Shown one piece after another: positions 47,074 to 59,399 of a stretch of 64,000 nucleotides of DNA (the stretch's first letter is position 1; each line of letters opens with the position of its first letter). A model generated the notes under the pieces. The model searched no databases, had not been told where the DNA came from, and worked only from the letters and a program-made list of their open reading frames with translations. The stretch lies in NCBI RefSeq assembly GCF_050436995.1, contig NC_134747.1:6393501-6457500 (forward strand), given 5' to 3'. A program made the position numbers and the translations under genes. This stretch comes from Anticarsia gemmatalis (lineage: Eukaryota; Arthropoda; Insecta; Lepidoptera; Erebidae).

Positions 47074-50000
47074 TTCAGGCTGGTGTTCTGCTAGAAATAT
47101 GTTAGCTCGTTCACAGCTCGTGCATTTCTGCGTGCCAAAGTAAAGTAAAACGTAGCCGGAGAGGACAGTAGTCATGAAAAAAATTGACCATATCTTCTTC
47201 AATGTATTTAATTTAATTATTTTATAGTTTTCCAATTGGCTCACAAGCTGCATATTCACCACATTTGAACAAGAAGACACTTAGAATAAAGCTTTATTTT
47301 AAAAAGTGTTACTCGTTTTGCATATCGTTAGATCATCGTTGCAGTCAGTCTGAAATGAGATCGTAAAAGCGATTACTTTTATGGTCCTCGTTCCATATCC
47401 CCGAATGCTGTGTAAAAAGTTTCAATTTCAGCTTCTAATTAAAATAGCACCCTGCCGAATTTAATTTTCTCGCTCACTTCTTTAAAATTTATTCTGTAAT
47501 AAGCAGCAATGGCAGTCGTAAAAAAAGGATCCAAGAGAGGACTGAGGACATTCCCCTCATTAAAATCATTCCAGCTGGAAGCGGAACAATGTTAATTCGA
47601 TAATTATGCAAATTTTCAGAAATAATTCATTAAAATTTATGATGAACATACTAAATGGAACTGGCCGCATCGGAAAGTAGATAGGCATCTGTAACGTGAA
47701 TAGTGACTTGGTAATAAATTGATGTACTTAGGATTTCTGCCAATGCATTAATCGCGGTGGAAGACTTAATAAAAATAACACAAATTTAAAAAATCTTAAT
47801 ACCTACCAATCGAAAGTTAACTCAATAGTTTAAAGACTACATTCAGAATTTTAGCCTCCATAATAATATTTGATCGAGAAGGCTCCCACATAGGCGTTTA
47901 TATTTGTACGTGTGAGTAGCACAGTCCCACATACTCGCCGCGGCTAATGGGAGTTTAGAATGGATGACGTCGTCGATAACTCTCCCGTTTCTGGTTTTTG
48001 TGTTTTAACTGCTAATTGCCAAACTTTCTTGCCAGTAAATTCCATGCTTTTGATTTGCTCCCACAATTAAATTAGATCTGCTTTACCTGGATGAATTATT
48101 TAGGAAACTTACCGAGGAAGCTTAATGTTTTTACTAACTAGCTCGCACATTGTTGGCTAAACGGAGATAACGAGGAATATCAAATGAGTTTGTGAGCTAT
48201 GTACCCGCGACTATATTGGCACTCGTGCGTACGAGTACAAATTGTATAAAAGCTTTCGAGAGTAAATGGAGTAGGTATAGATATTCGTACAAGTTACCTC
48301 TCGGAAGGGTCCGGTGTCTCAAGGGGCACAGTTCGGACCGCTCTGTACTCCACAAGGATCTCATTACGCGAACGTGTACTTATAGGCATTACTTTGTTCT
48401 CTCCTTTCCTAAATGTTTATGGGCAATATGAGAGTAAGTAGTTCTACTAAAACACTGATTACTTATGTTTTGTATTTTTTTTATTGATAGTTGGATAAAA
48501 ATGTTTTCTACGTTTCACACGTTACCTACGTTCTCACATGAGCGGACTTCCTGTAAAATCTCGACCCCGCAGTTGCCTTCAGTATTTTGAGTTTATTACC
48601 CTTTGTCCTGCAAAATAGTTTCGAGTTTACGATGAATTATTCGCAGGCACCTACTCGTATACATCCGTTACGTGTAAAATTTAACCGACACGACGTAGAT
48701 TAACGCACGCCTCACGAATTAAAATGCAGATGTAGATAATAAAATAATAGGGTGTGTTGTTAGCCCTGGGTCGGTGAAAAGCAGCTTTAATTCGAGTTTA
48801 ATTAAAATTCAACCGCAATAAATTACTTACATACTTTTTTACTACATACTTTTCCGGACAAGTTGCGTTCAACAATGGGAACACATGGTACCGTTTCGTG
48901 TTGCATTTGCGTATTTTTTACGTGCGTAAAATGAATAATCCATGATTACCACTCAAAGAATTATGTTCTCATAACCTTAATTGTAACTTCAGAGTAGGTG
49001 CCTCAACAGATGACTACAATAACAATACATGAACAAAACTGTTTCTTTTTTGAAGTCAAGAAAATAAAACAACATTTTATCAAAAATATACTCTTTAAAT
49101 CTTGTCGTGATGTGCGTCTCAACTCAACAAACTCGTTCGAAATAGTATAGAAATTCGGTTACAAGCTAAAAGCTTTCCATTTGTCGGGTAAAACGCCACG
49201 TAGGTATGAAGTTAGGTGCGTCGCCCTAGTCTTCGAACGCTTTCGTTGATACTCATATATGGCCGCAATAAATATTTGTTGACTTAGGATAATAATATAC
49301 CTAGCTACCTACGAGTTGTACAAGAATAAGTCGTTATTAATACATTTAGCTTCTCGTCTTGAATGTTTTGGAAAATAGCCATTTTTACTAAATATAGTTC
49401 TAAGTCTAAATATAGTCCTATATAAATTTAAATGTAGTATTAAATTTATATAGGACGGTACTTTAACATACTTTATGTATGTAAATATTAAATTAACTCA
49501 TAACTTGTTTCGCTAAATCAAATAATTTTATACATTTATAATATTTTTAATCAAATAAGACAAATAATGAGACAGAGCTCACTAAAAAAACGCCCTAAAA
49601 GTGCTTATTTGCATCAAGATGAGGGAGAACGCGGGAAAATGAAGTGCCGAAAATGAACCTACCAAGAATTGCTAATTTAATTGTGAATTTATTACAATGA
49701 ATCGTATTTAACAAGAAATCATTTATGTGGTCCTTTTGGTCGATTTTCAAAGCATTTATCATGGTAAAGTTCGTCGGTAATGAGTAATGTCTTATGCTTG
49801 ACTAAGGTAATGACGCGAATAAATCATAATGTCACAATGGCAACAATGAATCAAGAATGTAAATTAACCTACTTATAATGTCAGTTGATGTGGTATGTTC
49901 CTTTTGTGTGGTACCTTCCAACTTGATCATCACAAATACAATAAAATTATAAGAGTCTGGCTTAAAAGAATATAATATATCTGTAGTTAGTTACACGCGC

Positions 50001-50506
50001 CAGCAGTTAGTCTTAATGTTCGATAAATCGAAGTTAAGAGAGGAACCTGTTTTAGGAGGAAAGCAGTTAAGGAATTCCCAGGCTCATAGATATAGCTTGG
50101 GTTCTAACCGTGGTTACCACAAAGAGGCGTAACCTATCTATCTTTGTAGACGATGTCTTTACTTCTACGTCATTCTAGAATTATTTCTCTCGTTATGCAG
50201 GGATATTTTTAAGTTTTTAAATTTTAGACGATGGCCTCACGTGATAATTTTAGCCCTATTATTGTGTTAGATGCTATTAATAATTTAGTGTGAATGCTTC
50301 AGGTTTTATTACGTAGGTATCTTAAAATCTGGCAATACGAAATGACGATAGGTACAAATTTAAACTTGTTATAAATTAAAAGTCTACGCTCCGTTGTATG
50401 CAGAAAAACCTAAGTTAACTATGTAGGTACTTACATAACTGTAGCCACAAACTAGGTTTGTAATGAATATCTACTACAGTCTCAACACGTTTGCGGGAAA
50501 ACAAAA

Positions 50507-50508
<2 letters not shown>
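47074..50508. other. Intergenic, no gene seen
   Basis: AT-rich sequence. Open frames near 47071-47280 and 48192-48431 have no family resemblance or coding features. No splice-linked exons were recognised. Confidence 0.55.
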
Positions 50509-50567
<59 letters not shown>

Positions 50568-50874
50568 CAGGCAAATCACCCATATTTTTGTTTACATAAT
50601 ATAAAGATATTACATGGATATACATAACTATTAACTAACTTATTTAAAATTATATTATTATTATGGCACATATTATTAATTAATTGGTAACATTGTATCT
50701 ATTAACGTTATTAATTAGTATTTGTTACAACTATTTTTTATAATTATATATTTTTGGTATAAGTTTGTATTAGTACGACATATATTATAACTATAACTAT
50801 AATTATCTTATATTTAGGTAAAGAATGTTATTTAGTACGACATATTTATTTTGTTTTATATATATTACAAATTC

Positions 50875-53691
50875 TCACGGTAACTTTCTGAGTACATGTA
50901 TACAGCGAAAGACAGCTGTCACAATTCCGTTCTTACTTGCACTCACACGGTGAAGGAAAGATGCTCGTAACTTAGTCATAAGCGCTTCAAAGTCTATCAC
51001 TTCGTAATCCGCGAACATGCCAGACGCACTACACCGCCATGGCAGGAGAAGCATCGCGCGAAATGCGTTGTTGTATTGTACACGAAGAGCGCTGTAGACA
51101 CTCTTCGTGTACTTGTACCAGAGCTGGCTGGTGTAGAGCGACTGACAATACGCCTGGAACAGAGTAATCCGTACCTGCTCCGAGCACTGGTGAAAACGTC
51201 TAGCGAGCATGTTTCCCTTACAAGCAATGTTACGTCTTTGCCTCTCTAGATCATCATTGTCCATTAATGTATCGGTAAGTATATGGCCTAGGTATTTGAA
51301 GCTGTTTACTACTTTAAGTGGTGTACCACACAATGTGATCGGCAAGATACGGCTGGGGTAATTTTTTGACTTAAAAATCATGACTTCTGTTTTATTTACA
51401 TTATAAGATAACTTATGTACGAGAGCGTATTTCTCACAGATGCCTATGAGTTTTCTTAGGCCGTGTATTGAGGGGCTGAGCAATACCATATCATCGGCAT
51501 AACTTAAATTGTTAAGGCATTCACCACCAACAAAACAACCTGTTCTGGTATTACTCAGCTCCTCAATAAGGTCATTTACGTATAAGTTGAACAGAACCGG
51601 AGAGGTTAACCCGCCCTGTCTCACACCACTAGTCAATTTATACGGTTCTGATAAACAATTATTCCACTTTACTTGGTTTAGTTGATTAGAGTACCAGTAT
51701 TCCAAAAGGTCAACAATTTTAGGTGGTACTTTAGTACTTCTTAACTTCTTCCAGAGTATACTGTAATCGATTGTATCGAACGCGCGGCTTAGGTCGAGAA
51801 AACATGCGTACACCGAAGTATTACTGTTAACGTATTTAAAAACTGTATTTTTGAGTGAAAATATGGCAAGATCGGTACCTAGGCCTCCACGGAATCCAAA
51901 TTGGGCGTCGTTGAGCGGAATATTTGTTTCATTTAGGTGTATAATTATTAGACGTTCAAACAGTTTCGAGAAAATAGTGGCAAGGGAAATAGGACGGTAG
52001 TTCGACAGACTGGACACGTCACCGGTTCTGTTCTTCACAATGGGCACGACAGTGGTTCTCATGAACTCATTAGGTAAGTAACTGTGAGCAATACATACAT
52101 TATATAGCTCAGCAATTTTAACAAATACTACTTCCGGGGCGTACATAAGATGTTCGACGCTAAGCCCATCGTGGCCCGGCGACTTACCACGTTTCATATC
52201 TTTAATACATTTTTTGACATCTTGAGTGTTTACAAATAATTCGTTGAGATCCGATGATGTTATGTTATTGAACATAGATTGAACAATTGATACGTCCGTG
52301 TCACGATGGGCCTCACTTACGTCGCGTACACCATGTTGACAAGAGGTCGGTGACGTTGAAGTAGGATTAAATTTATTTACAAACATATTCGCTATCTTAA
52401 TAGAGTCATCCGAACCATTCACAGTTGTAGGAAGTTTTGATTTATAGTTGAGTTTATTAGTTTCTTTCCAAAAACTACCAAAATCTTTATTAAATCTATG
52501 TTTCGTGATTAAATCCATTTTAATTTTGTTTTGGTTCAACTGACACCACTTTAACTTATTTTTAAAGGCCTTTTTTGATGTAATCATATCTTCGTATATC
52601 CTACCGTGCGAGGGACGACCCTGCCAATTCCATAACACATAATATTGTCTAGCTATTAGATGGTATTCCTTTACGTGGTAATTCCAGCCGATTAATGGTT
52701 TCTTTTTATTGTTACGATGGCTTTGTCGATATGACAACTTAGCTGCGTTCGCCAAACAATTCGCGATCTGATTATAGTGCTGTTCCACTAAACTACGATG
52801 AGATCTATCTGAACAGGTCCCCGAGCAAGCAAAGTGGGGCCAGTTGTGTGTATTTATTAGGCTATTACATATTTCTGCATATTTACATGTTTCATCGTAA
52901 CTTCTGGTCCCCCATATCACTTTATTAATGTACTGAAATTTTGTTGCTTCTACTTTTGGTAATATTATGTCTAAGTCACATTCAATAACTAACGGAAAGT
53001 GATCCGAGTAGTATACATCGTTTAGGACCTGGACAGAATGAATAGTCTTAAGTCCTGCTGATGTAGTGATACAGTGGTCCAGCCAGCTCGTGGTTCCGTG
53101 CGCATCACTTAGGTACGTATAGGTGTCTGATGACTTACCGAGCATATGAAGATCCGCACATACCCAATATTGCTCGTCACAAAAATTTAACAACTCGTCA
53201 CCAAACAGGCTGCTTGACCGTGACACATCCGCATTAAAATCACCAAGCACAAAAACGGTTTCAACGCTATTATTCTCAATAACCGCACTTAAAACACCCA
53301 AACACTCCGTGAACAGTGGCAAGTTGTCCGCGTCCTCCGTAGGCATATACACCGACATCACAATAAAACTGCGGCCACAGCTGAGTTGTATACACACGGC
53401 CGCTACGCGCGTCGATCCGGTTTCCAGTGGAGTTACGTTGGTAAATAATGACTTTTTGTATAGTATGCCTACGCCACCATAAGGTCTTCCTTTAAGTATT
53501 GTACTCGTATCTACTCCTGATATTGCATGGTAAGAAAAGTTCGGGTGTATATTGTTTAAATATCCCAAGTTGTCAGGTAGAAGCCAGTGTTCCTGGATGG
53601 CAATCACGTCGTATAGTTTACATAGGTCGGTAACATGGTCACATGAACGTTTTATTGATCTGCAGTTAAACGACGCAAGACTGACCTTCAT
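50875..53691 (-). CDS. ORF2 of the LINE: AP-like endonuclease and reverse transcriptase
   Basis: ATG at 53691 (MKVSLASFNCRS), 938 residues, intact; the frame is open 93 bases further upstream without an ATG. Endonuclease domain in the first 240 residues: SFNCRS, IQEHW, GGVGILYKK, VLGDFNADV and SDHFPL. Reverse transcriptase from about 500: GKSPGHDGLS, NYRPISL, QFGFRGGLGTDLAI, FLDLSRAFDTID, GVRQGGLTSPVLFNLY, the catalytic SYADDMVLL and FKYLGH. All active-site motifs are present. It overlaps the end of ORF1 by 26 bases, in another frame. Confidence 0.93.
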   Translation of the reverse strand: MKVSLASFNCRSIKRSCDHVTDLCKLYDVIAIQEHWLLPDNLGYLNNIHPNFSYHAISGVDTSTILKGRPYGGVGILYKKSLFTNVTPLETGSTRVAAVCIQLSCGRSFIVMSVYMPTEDADNLPLFTECLGVLSAVIENNSVETVFVLGDFNADVSRSSSLFGDELLNFCDEQYWVCADLHMLGKSSDTYTYLSDAHGTTSWLDHCITTSAGLKTIHSVQVLNDVYYSDHFPLVIECDLDIILPKVEATKFQYINKVIWGTRSYDETCKYAEICNSLINTHNWPHFACSGTCSDRSHRSLVEQHYNQIANCLANAAKLSYRQSHRNNKKKPLIGWNYHVKEYHLIARQYYVLWNWQGRPSHGRIYEDMITSKKAFKNKLKWCQLNQNKIKMDLITKHRFNKDFGSFWKETNKLNYKSKLPTTVNGSDDSIKIANMFVNKFNPTSTSPTSCQHGVRDVSEAHRDTDVSIVQSMFNNITSSDLNELFVNTQDVKKCIKDMKRGKSPGHDGLSVEHLMYAPEVVFVKIAELYNVCIAHSYLPNEFMRTTVVPIVKNRTGDVSSLSNYRPISLATIFSKLFERLIIIHLNETNIPLNDAQFGFRGGLGTDLAIFSLKNTVFKYVNSNTSVYACFLDLSRAFDTIDYSILWKKLRSTKVPPKIVDLLEYWYSNQLNQVKWNNCLSEPYKLTSGVRQGGLTSPVLFNLYVNDLIEELSNTRTGCFVGGECLNNLSYADDMVLLSPSIHGLRKLIGICEKYALVHKLSYNVNKTEVMIFKSKNYPSRILPITLCGTPLKVVNSFKYLGHILTDTLMDNDDLERQRRNIACKGNMLARRFHQCSEQVRITLFQAYCQSLYTSQLWYKYTKSVYSALRVQYNNAFRAMLLLPWRCSASGMFADYEVIDFEALMTKLRASFLHRVSASKNGIVTAVFRCIHVLRKLP

Positions 53692-53965
53692 GTTTATTCG
53701 ACTCTGGACAGATGTTCGACCCTCCAAGTCCACGCTTAAAGGTATATCTTCTGTATACAACACCTCTGGGCCAGAAATCAGCACTTAAGAAGGTTTGTTC
53801 TTGGTCCTGTTCAATGGTGATTTTAAATGATGAAAATTCCGTTTCCTTGTATTGTTCTAGTTTTACTATCTTCACAGCCGTGTGTCCGGTTTCTTTTATA
53901 AAGTCGTAAATATCTTGTTCGGTGGTTTGCGTGTGGAATCGGGAGGCGTATATGTATGATAATTT
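53666..53965 (-). pseudogene. ORF1 C-terminal fragment of the LINE
   Basis: Open from KPKLSYIYASRFH through VKIVKLEQYKETEFSSFKI and FLSADFWPRGVVYRRY to the stop at 53666-53668. The pattern (ASRF/H..T....I..FI....., F.SADFWP.GV..R) is the C-terminal part of LINE ORF1 proteins of the CR1/L2 type. The N-terminal part is missing. Confidence 0.75.
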
Positions 53966-53975
53966 AGGTTTTCAG

Positions 53976-56900
53976 CACGTTGTTTTCTGTTTAGTATTTA
54001 TCGTTCTGTAGTACGAAAGTGCAATTTACACATAGTGTGCTCGCAACAGCACCGAGAGTGCGGCTCTAATTACCATCCCTTTCAGTTATAGTGGATCCTC
54101 CACTTCGTATACTGAGAATTTCTTTGTATAAAAAAAATAACATTAATATTTTTTTACTGCCAAATTGCGGCACTTTTATTGAATTATCGTACCCCAAAGA
54201 ACAAGTAGGTAATTTACGCGTACATTACCGTTATATAATGGCATAAACGGATTTACTCGCAGGTGAAGGCACGAAGGTATTTGTCGCGAGACGACGCGGC
54301 GAAGGGTGCGGGTGACGCGGCGACACGACGCGAGCGATCGCAGGGCGCGAGCGGGGAGACAATCTCAGCGATGGCTCATTCACTGCTGCAACGAGCCGAG
54401 CAGAGAATTGAATTGGAAGCAAATGTGCCGTACGGATACTGCCGTCGAATATAAACTGAACCACTCTCGAGTAAGCGCTTTGATCGTGAAATAAAGAAAG
54501 CCTCAGAAATAAATTTCCTAAACGCCGACTGATTTTAAATTGGATAATAAATATTACGAACGATCTTTGCAAATCAACGTAATTAACGTATAAAAAGTAA
54601 ACGAGTATATTATCATTCCTCCAACGTGATGAAGGATTCCTGAGAGGGAAACATGTAATGAGATGAGAGTGACTCAGTGTACCTGTCACTCCGGCCTGTC
54701 AACGTGCGGACTCGGCTTCATAATAACGCTTAGTATGTGTACAGAATATGCCGTCATGTAGCGTGCCATGACTAAGATATGGAAAGATGATAACAGGTTT
54801 GCAGATATAAAAGAACGCCAAGATAGCGTTGTTTCAGTGGTTAATCCATTAATTGTACATTTTTATGAACGTATTGGCTTGGCGATAGTGTCCGCAGTGA
54901 TTCCGATAGAGCGTGGTTTAACAAACAGTGCGTGCAAAGCGAGGAAGCGTCTGTGGGCTATTTCATTTCCGTGCGTGAGTCCGCGGCTATGGCCCTATTT
55001 CCTCTCGCTGATAGTCCGTTTACGAGCGCAGCTTCTGCACGACTGTCTCTGCATTTATATAAAACCTCAGTATATGCCACTCGAACCGTACATCTTGGAC
55101 CGATATAAATAAATTTATTGAAGTTTGTCACGTATCCAAAGCAAAGACAAAATCTGAAGCCTAAGGAATGCTGAAACTACTAATAATTTTCTTGTCTCTT
55201 GGAATTTAAGGTTAATCCTACTAACAATACTATATTATTTATACATCGATACCTTGATGGGAACGATTTTTGTAAGTATGTGCTGCTTTGACTTGGATAA
55301 ATATGAGTTAAGACACACATCAGAAGTTTGAGCGGACAAAATCATGTGCAGAATAGACTGATCTGATACTATTATGAATACTTTCGTTTATGAGTATTCG
55401 TAACATATTTTTTTGCATACATTCGTTATACAGCTTTACCACACTCGTGTTTTTGTGGTCAGGACTATCTCAGATTTCTGACAAGGTAGTGTTTGTATTA
55501 TTCACGTGACGTCTGATTGATACCAACATCCGTGAGAGGATTTTTTATTGTATCATAATAGCTAAGATTTCTTTCCTTTGCACGTACTCTCCTGTGACTA
55601 TAAATATTTTAATAGTCAGAAACCTGGGCGATATTCAAGAATATTTTCCCAAGAAAGAATATCCTTTATATGTCCGCACCATTGAAATAACATTTTGTCT
55701 AAATGTAGGATTTTTAAAAAGTCGCAAGCCATTAATTTCAGAATTCGTCCGTCTTGAATTGCATCCATCATCTTGTCTAACTAGATCACATTTTGATTAC
55801 CAAAATAATGATTGATTTATTCGTAAAATAATTATCCTAGTATAGCTAGTGAAAATCACTCATCAGACCTCCTCAATGCAATGAAGAGTCTGTATAGAAG
55901 CGCTACGTTCATTAGCACGGTGATAATTACAAATCTCGTTGAGGGTTCCATATCTCAATGGCTCAGGGCTGCAGGACGCATTACGATAACGATACGATCT
56001 TGATATGTGATTTACAATCCGTCTTTATTATGTAAACATGGCGTGCGCTTTATCCGTTTAAATAAAGGGAACATCAACAAATTGTACCAGTATAAGTACT
56101 TCCTACGTATAAAAAGAGCTTTGTAAAAAGATACTGATGTAAGCGTTTTTCTTGCTTCGAATACAAATTCAAACAAAATTTGAATTTATCTTTAGTCACT
56201 GTGTTGTTCAGTAAATATAAGTATTTAATGAGATTTTTCTGCAGATTACATCCTCTTGTTCATTCACTGTGTTTCGTATTATGAGAATTCGTTCAACAAA
56301 TTTATAACTATGCTATAGTACATGGATTACTTTTTCGCATTGTGAGAATATTCAACGTGGTGAAATGTTATCGTGAGCCCATAAGTATCGTACAAATGAG
56401 TTTGTATTTGGATGGGTGAACACTCAGCGACTTTGATGCTCCCGCATTTTTTATACACGTCATTAGACTGCGAGGATTCATATGTAATATACGTGGTAGT
56501 ATGTACAAACACATGCGTACTTATATGTGAGTTGTTAATGTAATATTGAAAGTGTACATTATCGTCATTATTTTAAAGAGGCTTTAACCATAACGCCAAA
56601 TACGTTCATCTTTATAAAAGTAGAGCAATTGATTTTTGTTTCGAGACAATGCGGTGGTAATGATTATTTACAAGTCTTGCATGTTTGCGTACATTTTATT
56701 GTCAATATTCCTATATCGCAAGTGTAATGTGACCCAAGTGTCACATGTACGACACGTAATATCTTGTTTCATGTTATGAATACCACTGTAATAGTTTTAA
56801 TACGAATTTCGCATCATGCAATGCTATATATTAAAATGTCTCCATGTAAAAATATCAATATTAATATAATCTATTTGCGTAAAGTACAGCATCTCAGAGA

Positions 56901-59239
56901 AGCTTAGCTCTAAGAGATCTAAAGACAGCGAGTTTGGGTTTTTATAGCTATTTGAGGTTGGGAAAATCTGATTCGGTTTAAGGGTTGTGAATGTTTGTTA
57001 AACACGCAGAGGGTTGGCTAAGTTTGAGAATTGCTAAAAATAAAAGTAGGATATTTGTTGAAGACAAAGGCAGAACACGCCCAGCAGCTATATTTTTGGA
57101 AAACCATGAACACTAAGGCTCCAATAAAGCTAGACAAAAGAGTACTTACATACAATAAAGAAGTCAATGTAAAGATCTAAAGCGGACATCGGTATGTTGA
57201 AAACCGCCTTTCCTTTGTGACTGGCTTTCTTTTATGCAAGGTACTATACCGTCTTCCGTTTAAGCAATACCATTACCTTTCGTTCGAATGTGAAGTATTC
57301 GCTTTAATGAATCCACTTGAATCGAGAAATTCTCCATTCGTTCCCTATTTGCAAGAAACGAGTGCATTACCATCGTAAGCACAATAATGGTTCGTTAGGT
57401 GGCCTACTTTCTAACGGATCAATGTACCTGGGAACATGCGTTTATTCGATGCATTTACTTATTGACAGCTACTTATTATAGTTAAGGATATTTTGAGGTA
57501 AGTTTTTTAGAAATGTGGGTTGGCTTAATACTAAAAAATTAAAGAAACAATACATCAGCTATTGTAAGCTGCGCTGATCCAGTGAAATATGAAACATGTG
57601 GGGGAACTGGCGCCGAGCCAGCTGCTTGCATCACACTATAACAAAGGGTTTCATATCAGGAAATTGTTCCTAGAACAATAGGAGAAAATATAAGCCTGCT
57701 TGTATTACAAGCTTGAATATCTCGCACTTGAAAATATCATTGGAGACATTGAATATTGTACACATTGACTTGTTACCGATGCCTTATGTACTCTGAGCAT
57801 TTGAGGTAACATCAGCTGTGGTCTAAGTTGTGTGAATTCGAGAAACATTGTTTTGTTTCTTTGATTTGATAAACACACGAGGGGTGTCTGTAGATTACGA
57901 TAGAAAAAGTGTGTAATTAATTACTAACTAGATTCTTCTGACACAGTAAAAAGTGTAGGATGGGCAAAACCTTTAAATTACATCGATTTAAGCAGGTAAA
58001 CAAGCTTAACAATAATAAAACGTGCTTTTGTGCATTACTTGTTATCTCGAGTAAATACGGCCCACCAATTAAGAAGCGAGACGTTTTTAACCAAAAACGT
58101 AACCAAATGGTGGTTGGTTACTGACGACTACAGTATTTTAATAACGGGGTATTTTTTTTAACTATAATTTTTTTTGGTCTTAACTTTACACTGACTTAAA
58201 ATAAAATAGGATGTTCTTTATTCGTTGATTCTTTTTTATGAATGTTCCTCCAATGTACAAAGACGAGTTGACTGATTAAAAAAAATAATTTCATAATATG
58301 ATATGTTCAATAACTCGTACATTGGTAAATTGTATGTTGAACTATTCAAAAAACTTTTCATAAAAACGTATTTGAGTAGAATTAGTATAGGTCAGCGTCG
58401 TTTGTATTGAGTTAAGAGCGTCGCAATCCCGACGAAGCCGCCAGTTGGCCGGGGGCCATCCTGCGAACCGGAGCTTTTTATTGCTTTTTACAATACAACA
58501 ATAAAATATCTGTTGAGATCGTTATGTACTGTAAAATGTTCAACTCAACCACCAAACATTTAAAGTACTAGAAGCTTGTCCAAGATTGTACAGTATAAGT
58601 ACTAAAAGTTTTGAAAAATATTTGCAATAAAGCGTGAACAACTGTACTTTTCTTTATGTTAGAAGTATTTCAGCAAAGTTTTGAATATTTTCCCCATATT
58701 CCTGTTGTCTTGCAACAGTGAAGTCTACGAGATGCTACGACGGCGTTCGTAGCAACGTAGCTTCGTAGCATTCGTAATGGACGAGTTGTTTGCACAATTT
58801 ATTGTTCCCCCGATCAGGCTACGTTTGACTGGCTGTTTGTAGCAAAGAGCCACATGACAGAGAGCTTTTGTTTTATATCGTGCTTACGCTCAAACAGACG
58901 TTGAACTGACATTATAAACAGATACATACACGTTTCAATGAAACAACAGCTGCGATATTTTTCTATGTGGTTCCTTGAGGGTAGTTTTATCTGAGTAAAT
59001 TTATTTTTTTATTGTTGAAACAGGCTGTAAGTTCAATCACAATTCATCGCAATAAACTCATTACCTAAATAATAAACGTAAGGTAAGCTCAGATTAGTTA
59101 TACCGTATTTTATCACTTTTAATCAATTTTCAAACTGTATACGAGTGAAAGAGACAATCAATGATAAAGATAATCAGTCTTTAAACAAAGCTTATTAGTT
59201 GAACAGTTACAACGATTTTTTTCAAATAATATATTTTAT
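53976..59239. other. Gene desert, first part
   Basis: No protein gene supported. A G+C-rich stretch at 54258-54440 follows a CAG/GTGAAGG acceptor-like site and could be a 5' UTR exon, but no coding frame was convincing. The 58730-58775 region has a CGTAGC-rich hairpin (ATGCTACGA / TCGTAGCAT). A G+C-rich patch is at 58390-58480. Confidence 0.5.
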
Positions 59240-59396
59240 TTATAACTTCACGCCTATTACAGCCAAAAGTGTAGGCAGTGTGAATTACACGAGCGTTTCG
59301 GTATTTGCAATAAAACGCAGTTACACATTGTTCGACCCAGGTATCGAACCCCAGCAATCCTATACACTACCTTTTAGACCACAACGCCGATTATTT
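59240..59396 (-). mobile_element. tRNA-derived SINE remnant
   Basis: On the minus strand: GGCGTTGTGGTCTAAAAGGT (box A region) and GGGGTTCGATACC (box B) 30 bases on, followed by a unique body. A different family from the 5865/11288 SINEs. No target duplication was found. Confidence 0.6.
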
Positions 59397-59399
59397 TAA

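Larger units (their letters stand above)
50509..53975 (-). mobile_element. Non-LTR retrotransposon (jockey/CR1-L2 group), 5'-truncated, with 59-nt poly(A)
   Basis: Lies on the minus strand: poly(A) tail seen as T59 at 50509-50567, an AT-rich 3' UTR of about 300 bases, intact ORF2, and the last part of ORF1. Homology to ORF1 ends near 53965-53975, just after an in-frame stop, so the 5' end is truncated inside ORF1. No target duplication was found. The uninterrupted ORF2 and the long pure tail point to a recent insertion. Confidence 0.9.

Noticed and set aside
50509..50567. Polypyrimidine tract of an intron
   Set aside because: It is the poly(A) tail of the minus-strand LINE that starts right next to it.
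54231..54689. 152-codon minus-strand frame
   Set aside because: Crosses a G+C-rich island and AT-rich DNA without a domain, motif or splice context.
54768..55112. 114-codon plus-strand frame
   Set aside because: No recognisable domain and composition like its surroundings; kept out for lack of support.
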